DNA of 64,000 nucleotides. Origin: Phoma sp. XZ068 (taxonomy: Eukaryota > Ascomycota > Dothideomycetes > Pleosporales > Didymellaceae). Positions 10,139-23,481 of the stretch are shown in pieces. Position 1 is the stretch's first letter. Each line of letters begins with the position of its first letter. The translations under genes and the position numbers were made by a program. The notes beneath the pieces were generated by a model. It worked only from the letters and a program-made list of their open reading frames with translations. It was not told the DNA's origin and searched no databases. Location of the stretch: contig RBKR01000002.1 of the NCBI GenBank assembly GCA_004835665.1, forward strand, positions 744,001 to 808,000. The letters are read 5' to 3'.

Positions 10139-12000
10139 TTTTAAACACCCCTAAGATAAGTACTATATTAGGAACCTATACTACCCCTAGCAACTCTACT
10201 AATATAAACAGTAATACTAATATAGAGGCTACTATTACTATGCACCCTATAAATATTACCAAGCCTAACTTCTACTATAGTAAATATACTAAGTTAGAGG
10301 ATTAGCTTATATAGTAGGACCTCTTCTTTATATTCTAAGGAGACTGTATTAATAAGGACAAGAGGGTTACCCTTATCTCTAGTTATATAAGAGGTTAAGC
10401 TTTCTAATAGGTTAAACTATTTATTAAGAAGTACTACTCTACTACTAACTCTGCTAATATTAATAAATAGATTAAGGACTTTAATAAATTTAAGGAAAAG
10501 ATTTAACTAGTCTTTAGAGTTTCTAATAAACCTACAATTATATAATAAAATATTTAATATCTATAATAAAATATAGCTACTACTAACTATATAGCTAACT
10601 TTTAGTAACTTACTACTAACACTAGTTAGGATAATATTATGCTTACTACTATATTTTATTAGGGACTTAAACTATATATTAAGGAAGAACTAATATACTA
10701 TAATAGCACTATTAATATATTAGATAAACTTATTAATACTGTAATTAAGATTAATATTTAACTCTATAAGCTCTACTAAGAGCTTAAGGAGGACTTATAT
10801 ACTTAAACCTAGGCCTAGCTAGCACAAGCACCTCTATACAATTAATAGGTAAATAACTATATTTATTAAGGAAACTGCAGAAACAACTACTAACCTAATA
10901 TAGGATACTATATCTATAGTAATACTTATAGTAGTTATTATAGACCTAAGGCTATAGACCTGTCTAACATTAATAAGGGTCCTATAAATACAAAGCTATA
11001 ATAGAATAAAAAGAAAGGATATAGCAATAATAATAGTAACAAGGATAGGGCTTATTATAACTATAGTAAACTAGGCTACTTTACTAAAGATTACTAATAG
11101 AATAAAGTATTCTAGCAGATTAATATACTAGTTATAACACTAGAAGGCAAGGACACTAGTAATAAATAGGAGATTCTTACTAAAAACATAGGACAACTTA
11201 TAGAGGACCTAGAGTTAGAATACAAGGCAGACACTAAGCACTAAGGTATAAGTATTGCCTAATCTATAATACTATACTATAAGTCTTAGGCTACCTAGAC
11301 ATCTAATACTAAAGAAACTATACTATAACTACCTAGATATTACCTAGAAGAGGATAATAATAATTAAGAATAAATAGCACGCTCTACTACTGCATAGTAA
11401 AAGGTATAATATAATACACGCTATTAGAAATATAAGTAATATAAAGTTAAGAAAGCTAATAATAAAGCCTATACTAAGTTATATTAAGACCTAATTATCC
11501 CCTCTATTAAGGTAGACAATAAAGAAAATTAGTATAATAAGTTATATAAGGAATACTAACAGTAATATTAGCTAGAAGCACACTAGAACTAGGATAACAA
11601 CTACCTAGAACCTAACTATAGCCTAGACTCTAGAAACCTATACTATAGAGCACTATTATAAACAGTATACTACTATAATAGATACTAGATATATTACTTA
11701 GAAAAGCTTAATTTAGGATAGTTTCTAAAGAGATGTCTATATAAACTATAATAGGAAGATTATAAAGAGGACTACTATATACTATACCTAATAAATAAAT
11801 ATAATAACTAATACTTTCCTAGTTAGAATAAGTCTAAGCGTAGATAATAAGGACTAGTAGTAAATAAGTAATACTTTAATTAGTATTAGCAGACCTACCT
11901 TAATCCCTACTATAAGACCTATAAAGGAAAGAAGTAAAGTAATAGCTTTAGATAAGAGAATCTTTTTTTAGGGTAGCGCTAGTAGGCACTAGAGATTAAT
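10139..12000 (+). pseudogene. gag of element A, destroyed by RIP
   Basis: Nucleocapsid-capsid precursor region. The zinc knuckle at about 11043-11095 reads AYYNYSKLGYFTKDY where a retroelement CCHC knuckle would read C-x2-C-x4-H-x4-C: each metal ligand is now Tyr (TGT/TGC->TAT/TAC, CAC->TAC). Many TAA/TAG stops replace Gln and Trp codons. No product can be made. Confidence 0.75.
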
Positions 12001-15000
12001 CTATTAATAATATTAAAAGTAATTACTAACTAATTAAGTTACCTATTAAAGTAAATAGAAGATAGATAAAGGCACTCTTAGACTCTAGAGTATAATCTAA
12101 TTATATCTCTTTATAAGCAGTGTAGCTAGCTAGACTATACCCTACTTAGAAGATAATACCTTACCTGCTTAGAGTAGCTAATAAAGAGCTAATGCCTAAG
12201 GAATCTAAGATTATATATAAAGTAACTATAGTACCCCTCTAGATCTATAGACACTATAAGGAAATAACCCTAGATACTTTTAAAATAGCTACTTATAATA
12301 TTATATTAGGACTTCTATAGTTAAGAAAGTATAATCTAGATATTAATTAGAAGAATTAATAGCTTTTATTAAGTTAATATAGATATAGCACTACTATATT
12401 ATAGCCTGCGTAGTTTACAATACAACTAGTAGATAAGAAGAAGATTAATAATATCTCTTTAATATATAAGATATACTAAGATAGAGTAGTTAACTATATA
12501 GATATAGAATACTCTACTAGTTATAAAGCAATAGTTAAGGAGAAGGATAGTGTACCTCCTAATATTCTAGATAAATATAAGAGTTATATAGAACTCTTCT
12601 ATAATAAGAAGACTATAAAGGTATTACTACAGTATAAACCCTAGGATTATAAGATTAAGCTCTAGGAAGGAAAGACACTAACTTTTAGGCTAATATATAG
12701 ACTATTAGAAAAGGAACTCTAAGTACTTTATAAGTATATTAACAAGAACCTTAAGAAGGAATTTATTAGATAATTAGAATTACCTATAGGATACCCTATT
12801 CTCTTTATACTAAAGAAAGATAGTAGTAACTAACTATATATTAACTATTAGAAACTTAATAATATTACTATTAAGAATAGGTACCTATTACTAAATATAT
12901 CTAAGTTATAAGATTACTTAGCTAGAGTATAATACTTTACTACGCTAGACCTATAAGGAGTGTATAACTTTATATATATAAAAGAGAGTAAAGAATAGAA
13001 GATAGTATTTAGAACCTATTATAGTCTTTATAAGTATATAGTTATACTATTTAGGCTAACTAACGCACTAGCTACGTGTTAAGAACTAGTTAATAATATA
13101 CTAAGGGCACACCTAGACAGGATAGTAGTAGCTTACCTTAATAATATCTTAGTATACTTAAAGATATTAAGAGAATATATTATATATATAAAAGAAGTTC
13201 TTAACTGCTTAGGACAAGCAGACCTCTAACTTAAACTAAAGAAGTGTAAATAGTATAAGGAAGAAGTAGAATTCCTTAGCTATATTATAGGAAGATATAG
13301 AGTTAAAATAAGTAAAAAGAAAATACAGGTTATTAAAGAATAGCCAACCCTAATAATAGTTAAAGGAATTTAAGAATTCCTTAGGTTTATTAACTTTAAC
13401 TAATACTTTATTAAGGACTACTCTAAGAAAGCTCTACTACTTATAAAGCTTATATAAAAAGACACACTATTTTATTAGAAACAGGAACAGGAAGATACAT
13501 TCTAATTACTTAAGTAAGTATATATTAAGCTACTAATATTAGTTATATTTAGAAGCAATAAACTACTATAGATTAAAACTAATGCCTTAGGACTAGTATT
13601 AGGAGTATATATATTATAGAAATATAATAGCAAATAGCACCTAATTACCTATTACTTAAGAAAGTTTTCTAGACTAGAAGAATAATATAATATTTATAAC
13701 AAGGAACTAATAGCAATTATAGATACACTAAAGCACTAGTAAATCTATACAGAAAGCTGCTTAGAACTTACTATCTTTATAAATTATAAGAACCTAGTAT
13801 ACTTTACTATAACTAAGAAGCTTAACAGCTAATAGGTACAATAGTTAGAATTTCTAGAGCAATATAAGTTTAAGATAATATATACTCTAAGAAAGAACAA
13901 TATAAGAGCTAATATACTAAGTTAATAATATAATCTTGTAGAAGAAAAAATAATTAAAGAACATACTATCCTATAGATATATAAGAATAGGTTACTAGAA
14001 CTATTCTAGCAGCTTAACAACATAATATAAGTTTAACAGGAATAATACATACCTATAACAGTACTAGAGAAACTTTAAACAGAAATTATTATATAATATT
14101 ATAATAACCTACTTTATAGACACCCTAGTATAATATAAACAATAGAACTTATTAAATAACACTATAAGTTTAGCTATATAAAGGACAAGGTTACTAAATT
14201 TATTAAGAACTATGTTAATTGTTAATAAAATAAGTATAGTACTTATATAAAATATAGAGAAATATAAGCAATAGAGCTACCTATAGTACTATAGACAAAT
14301 ATTATAATAGATTTTATTATATAACTACTAGTCTCTAAGGACCCTATTATAGAATATACCTATAACTTAATCTTTATTATAGTAGATAGATTTACTAAAG
14401 TAGCAGAAATAATACTATTTTAATATAGTTATACTGCAGAGCAGCTTGCACAAGTATTTCTAGATAGGATTATCTATTACTATAGTATACTAGAATTAAT
14501 TATTAGTAATAGAGATAAACTCTTTATATTAAATTATTAGACTATACTTATAGTAGCTATTAGTACTAAGAAGAAGCTATTAACTATATACTATCTATAA
14601 ACAGACAGATAAACAGAAAGAACAAATTAGACTATAGAAATATACTTAAGGATATATAGTAACTAGAAACAAGATAACTAGGTTTTACTATTACCTATAG
14701 TATAGATTATATATAATAATAAATTATTAGAAGTAATAGGTATAATACTATTCTTTATAAATTACAGAAGACACCTAAATCTCTTTATAAGATCTCTTAA
14801 TAGTAATATCTAAATAGATTTAGTAATAACCTTAGTATAAAAACTAAAGAAAGTATACTAGAAATTACTTAAAAATATTAACAAAGCTTAATAACAAGCA
14901 ATCTCTTATATTAATTAGAAAAGAAAAACAGCACCTTAGCTAAAAGAGGGGGATAAAGTCTATCTCTTTATAAAAAACTTATAAATACAAAGACTAATAA

Positions 15001-15340
15001 AAAAACTAGATTATATTAAGGTTAGACTATTTTTTATTTTTAGACAAATTAGCCCTATAAACTACTAACTTAAGCTACTATAGGATGCTAGAATATACTC
15101 TATATTCTATATATTACTATTAGAACTAGTAGACCCTAATATACTAATCTAGAAGAACTTCTACTACTAGGTTAAAGAAAAAACTAAGTAGGAAGTTAAA
15201 AAAATAATATAATATTAAAGAAGAGAATATAAGAATAAATACCTAGTTAAATAGTTAGGCTACCCTAATATAAAAAATATATAGAAGCTAGTTATAAACC
15301 TTATAAATTACTAATAACTACTAAACTTATTCTAAAGTTT
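12001..15340 (+). pseudogene. pol of element A (protease, RT, RNase H, integrase, chromodomain), destroyed by RIP
   Basis: Domains appear in chromovirus order. Protease: LLDSRV then stop then SNYISL at about 12072-12110, from an active site LLDSGAQ. Reverse transcriptase about 12660-13260 with VVAYLNNILVY at 13125-13157, so the catalytic YLDD has become YLNN. RNase H about 13520-13870 (readable pieces such as RKFSRLEEQYNIYNKEL). Integrase: HHCC region about 14110-14240 (HPSII ... NYVNC, stop, NK) and core from about 14300 (NIIIDFII). Chromodomain about 15213-15340, EYKNKYLVK then a stop in place of Trp, then LGYPNIKNI. The chromodomain would have steered integration to modified histones; here nothing is functional. 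Confidence 0.85.
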
Positions 15341-15860
15341 ATAGAGGTATCTAGCAAGTTAAGTATAGCCTATATTATAGAAAAATACCCTACTAGCGTA
15401 TCTGCTGCAGGGCAGTTTATCTCCTTAGTATAAATATCTTTACCTAACTCCTCTAACTTATTTACTAGGCACTTAGCCTTCTTTATAGCCCTATCCTTTG
15501 CTTAGGCTAGAATTTTCTTATTATATAGTAATTATATAATTACTTTAGATAACAACTTCTTATCTTCTTCTACTTTTTTCTTATATTTAGCCTATATCTT
15601 GTCTAGAGACTCCTAGGAAAGGTTAATACACAGACATCTAACATAAATATACTTAGTATATTTTAGGTAGTTTATAGAAGGTATAATAAAATAATTATAG
15701 CCTAAAGCAAAGCAATAATTATAAGAAATAGGTATAATAGTGTTATAGTAATAGATTTTAATACTAAGATATAGACGCTTTTAGGCAGTAGAGGATATAA
15801 TAATATAATAGGAACTAAGTAGTAGCAGGGCTACGCTTATAAAGAATAGCTAATAAAACT
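15340..15860 (-). pseudogene. Antisense coding region between pol and 3' LTR of element A
   Basis: On the strand opposite to pol, reading from about 15860 down, a protein can be followed with few stops: SYNYCFALGYNYF, then YLKYTKYIYVRCLCINLS, a stop where Gln is expected, then ESLDK and a charged, Lys/Glu-rich part (YKKKVEEDKKLLSKVII; KDRAIKKAKCLVNKLEELGK). With RIP changes undone in thought, Tyr pairs become Cys, giving a Cys-rich head followed by a probable coiled coil. The same region exists in K (63100-63610), and an analogous one in C and D. The function is unknown; similar antisense frames are, as far as I recall, predicted as hypothetical proteins in many fungi. Confidence 0.5.
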
Positions 15861-15890
15861 TAAGGCAAGTTCTAGAGAAAGGGAGGATAG

Positions 15891-16386
15891 TGTTATAATC
15901 TACTTATAACTAGCTAACTAGAATACTAACAGCTATAGATGCTAACAGCTCTAATATAATAATTATATAGGGCCTCCTATGCAGCATAGTTACAGCACAG
16001 TTTTATTATAAGTTATATAATAAGCTTACCCCTTAGCAAGTAAGCTAGGTAGACTATATATAAGGGCTTATATAGCTTATATTAAGCTTAGTAATCTTAG
16101 CTTATATAGCTTATAATAAGCTAGGTAAGCTACTATAATTATTATAGTATATAGTAATTAGGAACACTGCCTTACAGTATTATATTTAACCTTATTAATT
16201 AATCTTGTTATTAGATCTTACCTGCTCTTAAGATAGACAGATTATATCTATACTCTTTATTATAAACCCTATAGTTATTATAGTGTTTTACTAGGTATCT
16301 ATACTAACCTCTCCTATACTAGCACTTATTCTAGAGAACTAACCTTAGAAGTATTTATAAGCTTTACTTAGTTTATAACCTTAATA
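15891..16386 (+). repeat. 3' LTR of element A
   Basis: Starts TGTTATAATC with intact TG, ends ACCTTAATA, 496 bp as in the 5' copy, followed by target duplication ACTAC at 16387-16391. Confidence 0.93.
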
Positions 16387-16671
16387 ACTACTTATTATTA
16401 CCTATAGTTACTATAGTATTTTACTAAGTATCTATACTCTCTATAATCTACTATATATCTATTTATACTAGAAAACTAACTTTAGAAGTATCTATAAGCT
16501 TTACTTAGAATATAACTTTAATATTTTAAATACTTTAAAATAAGTAATATATTAAAGAATTATATTATTAATAGTACCTCTACTATAACTAATATAAGAC
16601 TAGTAAGTTATAGACTTAAGGTTACTAAACTAGACCTTTACTATAAAGATTAATCTAAGCTTAAAGACTAG

Positions 16672-17156
16672 TATTAAGGTTATAAACTAAGCAAAGCTTA
16701 TAAATACTTCTAAGGTTAGTTCTCTAGAATAAGTGCTAGTATAGGAGGGGGTTAGTATAGATACTTAGTAAAATACTATAATAACTATAGGGTTAATAAT
16801 AAGTAGTATAGATAGTTAATCTATCTAGCTTAAAGGTTAGGTTAAGTTCTAATAACAAAGTTAATTAACAAGGTTAAACATAATGCTATAAGGGCAGTAT
16901 TCCTAATTGCTATATACTAAGAAGTATCCTATATTTCTTATAATATCCTACAAAGTCCTATAGAAGGCCCTATAGTTTCTATAAGTAGTTTATAGTTTTC
17001 TATAGAATATATATATAGTGTCTTATACTATCTTATACTCTTAGTATAGTTTATTCCTATAGAATTGTAGAATATTATATAGTATTCCTAGCCCTACGCT
17101 ATTAATCTATAACTATAACTTTATTATACTACGCCTCCTTCTCTTAGATTATAACA
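16672..17156 (-). repeat. 3' LTR of element C
   Basis: 485 bp, TATTAAGGTT to GATTATAACA on the + strand. Same U3 class as in D and J. The outer end abuts the ACTAG duplication. Confidence 0.92.
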
Positions 17157-17199
17157 CTATTCTCCTCCTTTATAGTTTATATCTTTATAAACTAATAAA

Positions 17200-17760
17200 T
17201 AGTTTCTTAAAGTACCTAAGCCTAACATATAATAAGAACCTAAATTAATAATATTAGATACCTTACTATAGTTACCTGCAAGTACTATATAAAGAAGAAC
17301 TTACCTTATAAAATATCTTTATTATATAAGAAGTATAGGAATTGCAAATATAATAGAATAAAAAAGTGCAAGCCTATAGATTTGCCTATTTCTAACTTCT
17401 CTAAAATTAATAACAAGATATTACATCTAGAAGAAATAGAAAATAAGGCTGCTAAAGCTAAGAAAGCTATAATAGCTACCTTATAGGCTACCTATACTAA
17501 ATTAAATAGGGTATATAAATAAAAGAAATTTCTAAAGTGTTATAAATAATAATAGTTTAATATAAGTGCCTAATTTATTAAGGATATAGAGCACTTAGAG
17601 CAATAAGAGTTATTACTTAATAATATTACTATACTTAAGAATAGGTTAATACCTAGTTTACTTATACTAGACTAGGTAACATATCCTCCCCTTTTAGACT
17701 CTAATATTACTAATACTAGTATAATAGCTAGCAGCAGTTTATAAGGTTTATTAATAGTTC
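17200..17760 (+). pseudogene. Antisense coding region beside the 3' LTR of element C
   Basis: Read on + (opposite to C's pol). A readable protein spans about 17290-17700: NLPYKISLLYKKYRNCKYN, IKKCKPIDLPISNFSKINNK, LHLEEIENKAAKAKKAII, later FIKDIEHLEQ and LLLNNITILKNRLIPSLLIL, with stops only at likely Gln/Trp codons. It has a Cys cluster at the front and charged helical parts behind, as in the copy in D. The sequence differs from the antisense region of A and K, but position, orientation and layout are the same. Confidence 0.5.
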
Positions 17761-17779
17761 TTATATATTTTCTAAGTTA

Positions 17780-20700
17780 GGATATCCTAACTACTTAACT
17801 AGGTATTTATCCTTATATCCTTTCTTTTAATATTATATTATTTTTTTAACTTCCTACTTAGTTTCTTTCTTAACCTAGTAGTAAAAGTCTTTCTAAATTA
17901 GTATATTAGGATCTGCTAGTTCTAATAGTAATATATAGAATATAGAGTATATTCTAGCATCCTATAGTAGTTTAAGTTAATAGTTTATAGAGCTAATTTA
18001 CCTAGAAATAAAAAATAGTCTAACCTTAATATAATCTAGTTTTTTTATTAGTCTTTGTGTTTATAAGTTTTTTATAAGGAGATAGACTTTATCCCCCTCT
18101 TTTAGCTAAGGTGCTGTTTTTCTTTTCTAATTAATATAAGAGATTGCTTATTATTAAGCTTTATTAATATTTTTAAGCAATTTCTAGTATACTTTCTTTA
18201 GTCTTTATACTAAGGTTATTACTAAATCTATTTAGATATTACTATTAAGAGATCTTATAAAAAGATTTAGATATCTTCTATAGTTTATAAAGAATAGTAT
18301 TGTGCCTATTACTTCTAATAATTTATTATTATATATAATCTATACTATAGGTAATAGCAAGACCTAGTTATCTTGCTCCTAGTTACTATATATCCTTAAG
18401 TATATTTCTATAGTCTAATTTATTCTTTCTATCTGTCTGTCTGTTTACAGGTAATATATAGTTAATAGCTTTTTCTTAGTACTAATAGCTGCTATAAGTA
18501 TAGTCTAATAGTTTAATATAAAGAGCTTATCTCTATTACTAATAATTAATTCTAGTATACTATAGTAATAGATAATTCTATCTAGGAACACTTATGCAAG
18601 CTGCTCTATAGTATAACTATATTAAAATAGTATTATTTCTGCTACTTTAGTAAACCTATCTACTATAATAAAGATTAAGTTATAGGTATATTCTATAATA
18701 AGGTCCTTAGAGATTAGTAGTTATATAATAAAATCTATTATAATGTTTATCTATAGTACTGTTAGTAGCTCTATTACTTATATCTCTCTATACTTTATAT
18801 ATATACTATATTTATTCTATTAGTAATTAATATAGTTCTTAATAAACTTAGTAACCTTATCCTTTATATAGCTAAACTTATAGTATTGTCTAATAAGTTC
18901 TATTATTTATATTATACTAGGGTGTCTATAAAGCAGGTTATTATAATAATAGCTTATAATTTTATTTTCTAATTTCTCTAGTACCTTTATAGGTATATAC
19001 TATTCCTACTAAACTTATATTATATTATTAAGCTGCTAAGATAGTCCTAATAACCTATTCTTATTAATTCTAAGTATAGTAAACTAGTTAATAGTTTTTT
19101 CTCTAGCTAGATTATATTGTCTACTAAGTACGTTAGCTCTACTATTATCTTTTCCTAGTATATATAGTATCTTAAACTTGTTCTGTCCTAATAGCTTAGA
19201 CTAGTATACTTATTATTAGTTAAGTGTCTTAGTAGTAGTAAAGTATACTAAGTTCTTATAATCTATATAGATAGTAAGTTCTAAATAACTTTCTATATAG
19301 ATTCTCTAATATTCTAGAGCTAATATAATAGCTAGTAATTCTTTATTATATATATTATATTATTCTTCTAGTCCTAAGAACTTTCTAGAGTAGTAGGTAA
19401 TTAAGTACTATTATCTATCTTATTCTTATATAGCGCAAGCTTCTAATACTAAATCTAAGGCATCTATTTTAATTTAAAGTAGTTTTCTACTCTTAAATAT
19501 AATTATTATAGGTAGCTTAATATAGGACTATTTAAGCAACTAGAAAGTATCCTCTTATACTTATTCCTACTTAAATAGTATATCCTTCTATATAAGCTTT
19601 ATAAGTAGTAAGGCCTTAAGTAAATAGTCCTTAATAAAGTATTAGTTAAAGTTAATAAATCCTAGAAATTTCTAAATTCCCTTAAGAGAGGTAGGAGTTA
19701 GCTAATCCTTTATAACCTAAATCTTTATTTTACTTATCTTAACTCTATATCTTCCTATAATATAGCTAAGGAATTCTACTTCTTTCTTATACTATTTATA
19801 TTTCTTAGGTTTAAGTTAAAGATCTGCCTTTCTAAAGTATTCTAACACTTCCCTAATATACTAGACATATTCTTCTAGTATTGCTAAATATACTAGGATA
19901 TTATTAAGGTATACTACTACTATAATATCTAAGTATACTCTTAATATATTATTAACAAGGGCCTAATATATAGCTAGTGCGTTAGTAAGTCTAAATAGTA
20001 TTACTAAGTACTTATAATAACTATAGTATATTCTAAATATAGTCTTCTATTCTTTACCTTCCTTTATATATATAAGGTTATATGCTCTGCATAGGTTAAG
20101 TGCAGTAAAGTATTATACTCTAGATAACTAATCCTATAATTCCTTAATATTTAGTAATAGGTATTAATTCTTAATTATAATATTATTAAGTTTCTAGTAG
20201 TTAATATATATTTATAATTTACTATCTTTCTTTAGCGTAAAGAGGACTAGGAATCCTACTAGTAATTCTAATTCTTATATAAATCCTTTCTTAAGGTTCT
20301 TATTAATATATTTCTTAAGTATACTAAGTTCCTTCTTAGATATTTTATATATAAGCCTAAAAGGCAGTTTCTTTCCTTCCTAGAGCTTAATCTTGCAATC
20401 TTAGAGTTTATACTATAGTAATACCTTTATAGTCTTCTTATTATAGAAGAGTTCTATATAACTCTTATATTTATCTAGAATATTAGAAGGTGCACTATCC
20501 TTCTTCTTAACTATTACTTTATAACTAGTAGGGTGTTCTATATCTATACAGTTAACTACTCTATCTTAGCGCATCCTATATATTAAAGAGATATTATTAA
20601 TCTTCTTCTTATCTGCTAGTTATATTATAAACTGCGCAGGCTATAATATAGTAGTGCTGCACCTATATTAGCTTAGTAAAAGCTATTAATTCTTCTAATT

Positions 20701-22990
20701 AATATCTAGATTATACTTTCTTAACTATAGAAGTCCTAATATAATATTATAAGTAGCTATCCTAAAAGTGTCTAGAGTTATTTCCTTATAGTATCTATAG
20801 ATCTAGAGGGGTACTATAGTTACCTTATATATAATCTTAGATTCCTTAGGTATTAGTTCTCTATTAGCTACTCTAAGCAGGTAAGGTGTTATCTTCTAAG
20901 TAGGGCGTAGTCTAGCTAGCTATACTACTTATAAAGAGATATAGTTAGACTATACTCTAGAGTCTAAGAGTACCTTTATCTATCTTCTATTTACTTTAAT
21001 AGGTAACTTAATTAGTTAGTAATTACTTTTAATACTATTAATAGATTAATCTCTAGCACCTACTAGCGCTGCCCTAAAAAAGAATTCTCTTATCTAAAGC
21101 TATTACTTTACTTCTTTTCTTTATAGGTCTTATAGTAGAGATTAAGGCAGGTCTGCTAATACTAATTAAAGTATTACTTATTTACTACTAATCCTTATTA
21201 TCTATACTTAAACTTGTTCTAGCTAGAAAAGTATTAGTTATTATATTTATCTATTAGGTGTAGTATATAGTAGTCCTCCTTATAATCTTTCTATTATAGT
21301 TTATATAGATATTTCTTTAAGAACTATCCTAAATTAAGCTTTTCTAAGTAATATATCTAGTATCTATTATAGTAGCATGCTATCTATAATAGTGCTCTAT
21401 AGTATAGGTTTCTTAGGTCTAGGCTATAATTAGGTTCTAGGTAATTATAATCCTAGTTCTAATATACTTCTAGTTAATAATATTATTAGTATTCTTTATA
21501 TAACTTATTATACTAATTTTCTTTATTATTGTCTACCTTAATAGAGGGGATAACTAGGTCCTAATATAACTTAGCGTAGGCTTTATTATTAGCTTTCTTA
21601 GCTTTATATTACTTGTATTCTTAATAATATATATTATATTGTGCCCTATATTATGCTATAGTAAAACATACTAGCTTATTCTAATCCTTATTATCCTCTA
21701 GGTATTATCTAGGTAGTTATAGCATGTTATTCTTAGTATTAGATGTCTAGGTTACTCTAGGTCTATAGTATAAGGTTATAGCTATACTAGAAGCTCCTAG
21801 AAGTTTAAGATATTCCTCCCTTAATATCTATATAATTATAGTTTTATAGCTATAAGAGTGTTTATATACCTATAACCTCTTAGGTACTAGTTTATATATA
21901 ACCTCTAGCTTAATATCTTTATTATATCCTAACTTTAGATCCTCTATAAGTTGTCTAACTCTATTAGTAAGAATCTCCTATTTATTACTAGTATCCTTGC
22001 TATCTAGCCTGCTAGCTAATATATTAATCTATTAAAATACTTTATTCTAGTAATAGTCTCTAGCAAAGTAGCCTAGTTTACTATAGTTATAATAGGTATT
22101 ACCTTTATTACCCTTATTATTATTATATCCTTTCTTTTTATTCTATTATAGTTTTATAGTTATTAGTCCCTTATTTATATTAGACAGGTCTATTACCTTA
22201 GGTCTATAGTACCTACTCTAAGTATTACTATAAATATAGTAACCTATATTAGGTTAGTAGTTATTTCTATAGTTACTATAATAAGCATAGCTATTCTATT
22301 AGTTATATTATAGTTAAGATAGCTAGCCTATAGCTTAAGTATATAGATTATTATATAGCTCTTATTAGAGCTTGTATAGTTTAATATTAAGATTAATTAC
22401 TATATTAATAAGATTGTCTAAGGTTTCTATACTTGCGCTAGTATATATTAGTTCTTCTTTTACCTTAGGCTTAAGTCTTTAATAGAATATTATAGTTAAT
22501 ATAGTATTATTCTAGTCTATATTAGCTATAAGTTACTAGAACTTAGCAGTATAATTAGTAGTAGATTAAGTCTAATAAATATATTAGATATCTTATCTAG
22601 TAATAGTAAGTTTGTTTAAGACTCTAAAGATTAAGCAGATCTTATCCTTAAAGGCGTTAAAGTCTTCTATCTATATATTAACCTTATTAGAAGTATTATC
22701 CTTACTATAGAGCTAAATAAAAGGTTTAATCTAAGTAAACGCTTTTCTATGTATATAGCTTACTACTAAGGTAACTCTCTTCTTAGCCTCTACCTTATCT
22801 CCTTAGAATATAAAGAATAGGTCCTATTATATTAACTAGTTATCTAGCTTGCTGCAGTCTCCCTTATAGAGATTAGGTTGCTTAATATTAATAGTATTAG
22901 TAGTAATAGTTCTTTCTATTATATTAACATTAGAGTATAAGCTAGTAGAAGTAACTCTAGTTTCTAAAGTAGTACTTATCTTAGAGGTGT
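17780..22990 (-). pseudogene. gag-pol of element C, destroyed by RIP
   Basis: Chromovirus polyprotein in minus orientation, with catalytic losses like those in A: the knuckle Cys changed to Tyr (TYYNYSKLGYF), protease DSGA to DSRV, RT YLDD to YLNN near 19890. Stops are dense in every frame. It is slightly less mutated than D: some TpG/CpA-derived codons persist (for example around 20620-20680 and 22850). Confidence 0.8.
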
Positions 22991-22996
22991 TTAAAA

Positions 22997-23481
22997 TATT
23001 AAGGTTATAAACTAAGTAAAGCTTATAAATACTTCTAAGGTTAGTTCTCTAGAATAAGTGCTAGTATAAGAGGGGGTTAGTATAAATGCCTAGTAAAACA
23101 CTATAATAACTATAGGGTTAATAATAAGTAGTATAGATAGTTAATCTGTCTAGCTTAAAGGTTAGGTTAAGTTCTAATAACAAAGTTAATTAATAAGGTT
23201 AAACACAATACTATAAGAGTAGTATTCCTAATTACTATATACTAAGGAGTGTCTTATATTTCTTATAATATCCTATAAAGTCCTATAGAAGGCTCTATAG
23301 TTTCTATAAGTAGTTTATAGTTTTCTATAGGACATATATATAGTGTCTTATACTATCTTACACTCTTAGTATAGTTTATTCCTATAGGATTATAGGACGT
23401 TATATAGTATTCCTAGCCCTATACTATTAATCTATAACTATAACTTTATTATACTGCACCTCCTTCTCTTAGATTATAACA
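22997..23481 (-). repeat. 5' LTR of element C
   Basis: 485 bp, the same length as the partner LTR at 16672, ending GATTATAACA and followed by the ACTAG duplication. Confidence 0.92.

Larger units (their letters stand above)
9643..16386 (+). mobile_element. Element A: complete RIP-mutated Ty3/Gypsy chromovirus, 6744 bp
   Basis: Two LTRs of equal length (496 bp) at 9643-10138 and 15891-16386 are flanked by a 5-bp target duplication ACTAC (9638-9642 and 16387-16391). It sits inside the LTR of element B; the empty site can be seen in the solo LTR at about 49172-49176. A polypurine tract (AGAGAAAGGGAGGATAG, 15874-15890) precedes the 3' LTR. Gag, protease, RT, RNase H, integrase and chromodomain are recognisable in order but carry many stops. 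The 5' LTR starts TATT, the 3' LTR TGTT: one terminal G was lost by a RIP-type change. Confidence 0.93.
16672..23481 (-). mobile_element. Element C: complete RIP-mutated Ty3/Gypsy chromovirus, 6810 bp
   Basis: Minus orientation. LTRs of 485 bp each: 22997-23481 (5' in element sense) and 16672-17156 (3'). The target duplication is ACTAG (16667-16671 and 23482-23486). A pyrimidine tract at 17157-17175 is the polypurine tract read from the other side. It is inserted into the leader/gag of B. In element sense the order is gag (about 22990-21100; knuckle around 22050-22110), protease (about 20930-20990, again DSRV), RT (about 20450-19700 with YLNN near 19890), RNase H, integrase (to about 17900), chromodomain (about 17830-17790, KYLVK then a stop). 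The U3 differs from that of A, though the LTR ends are shared. Confidence 0.92.
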
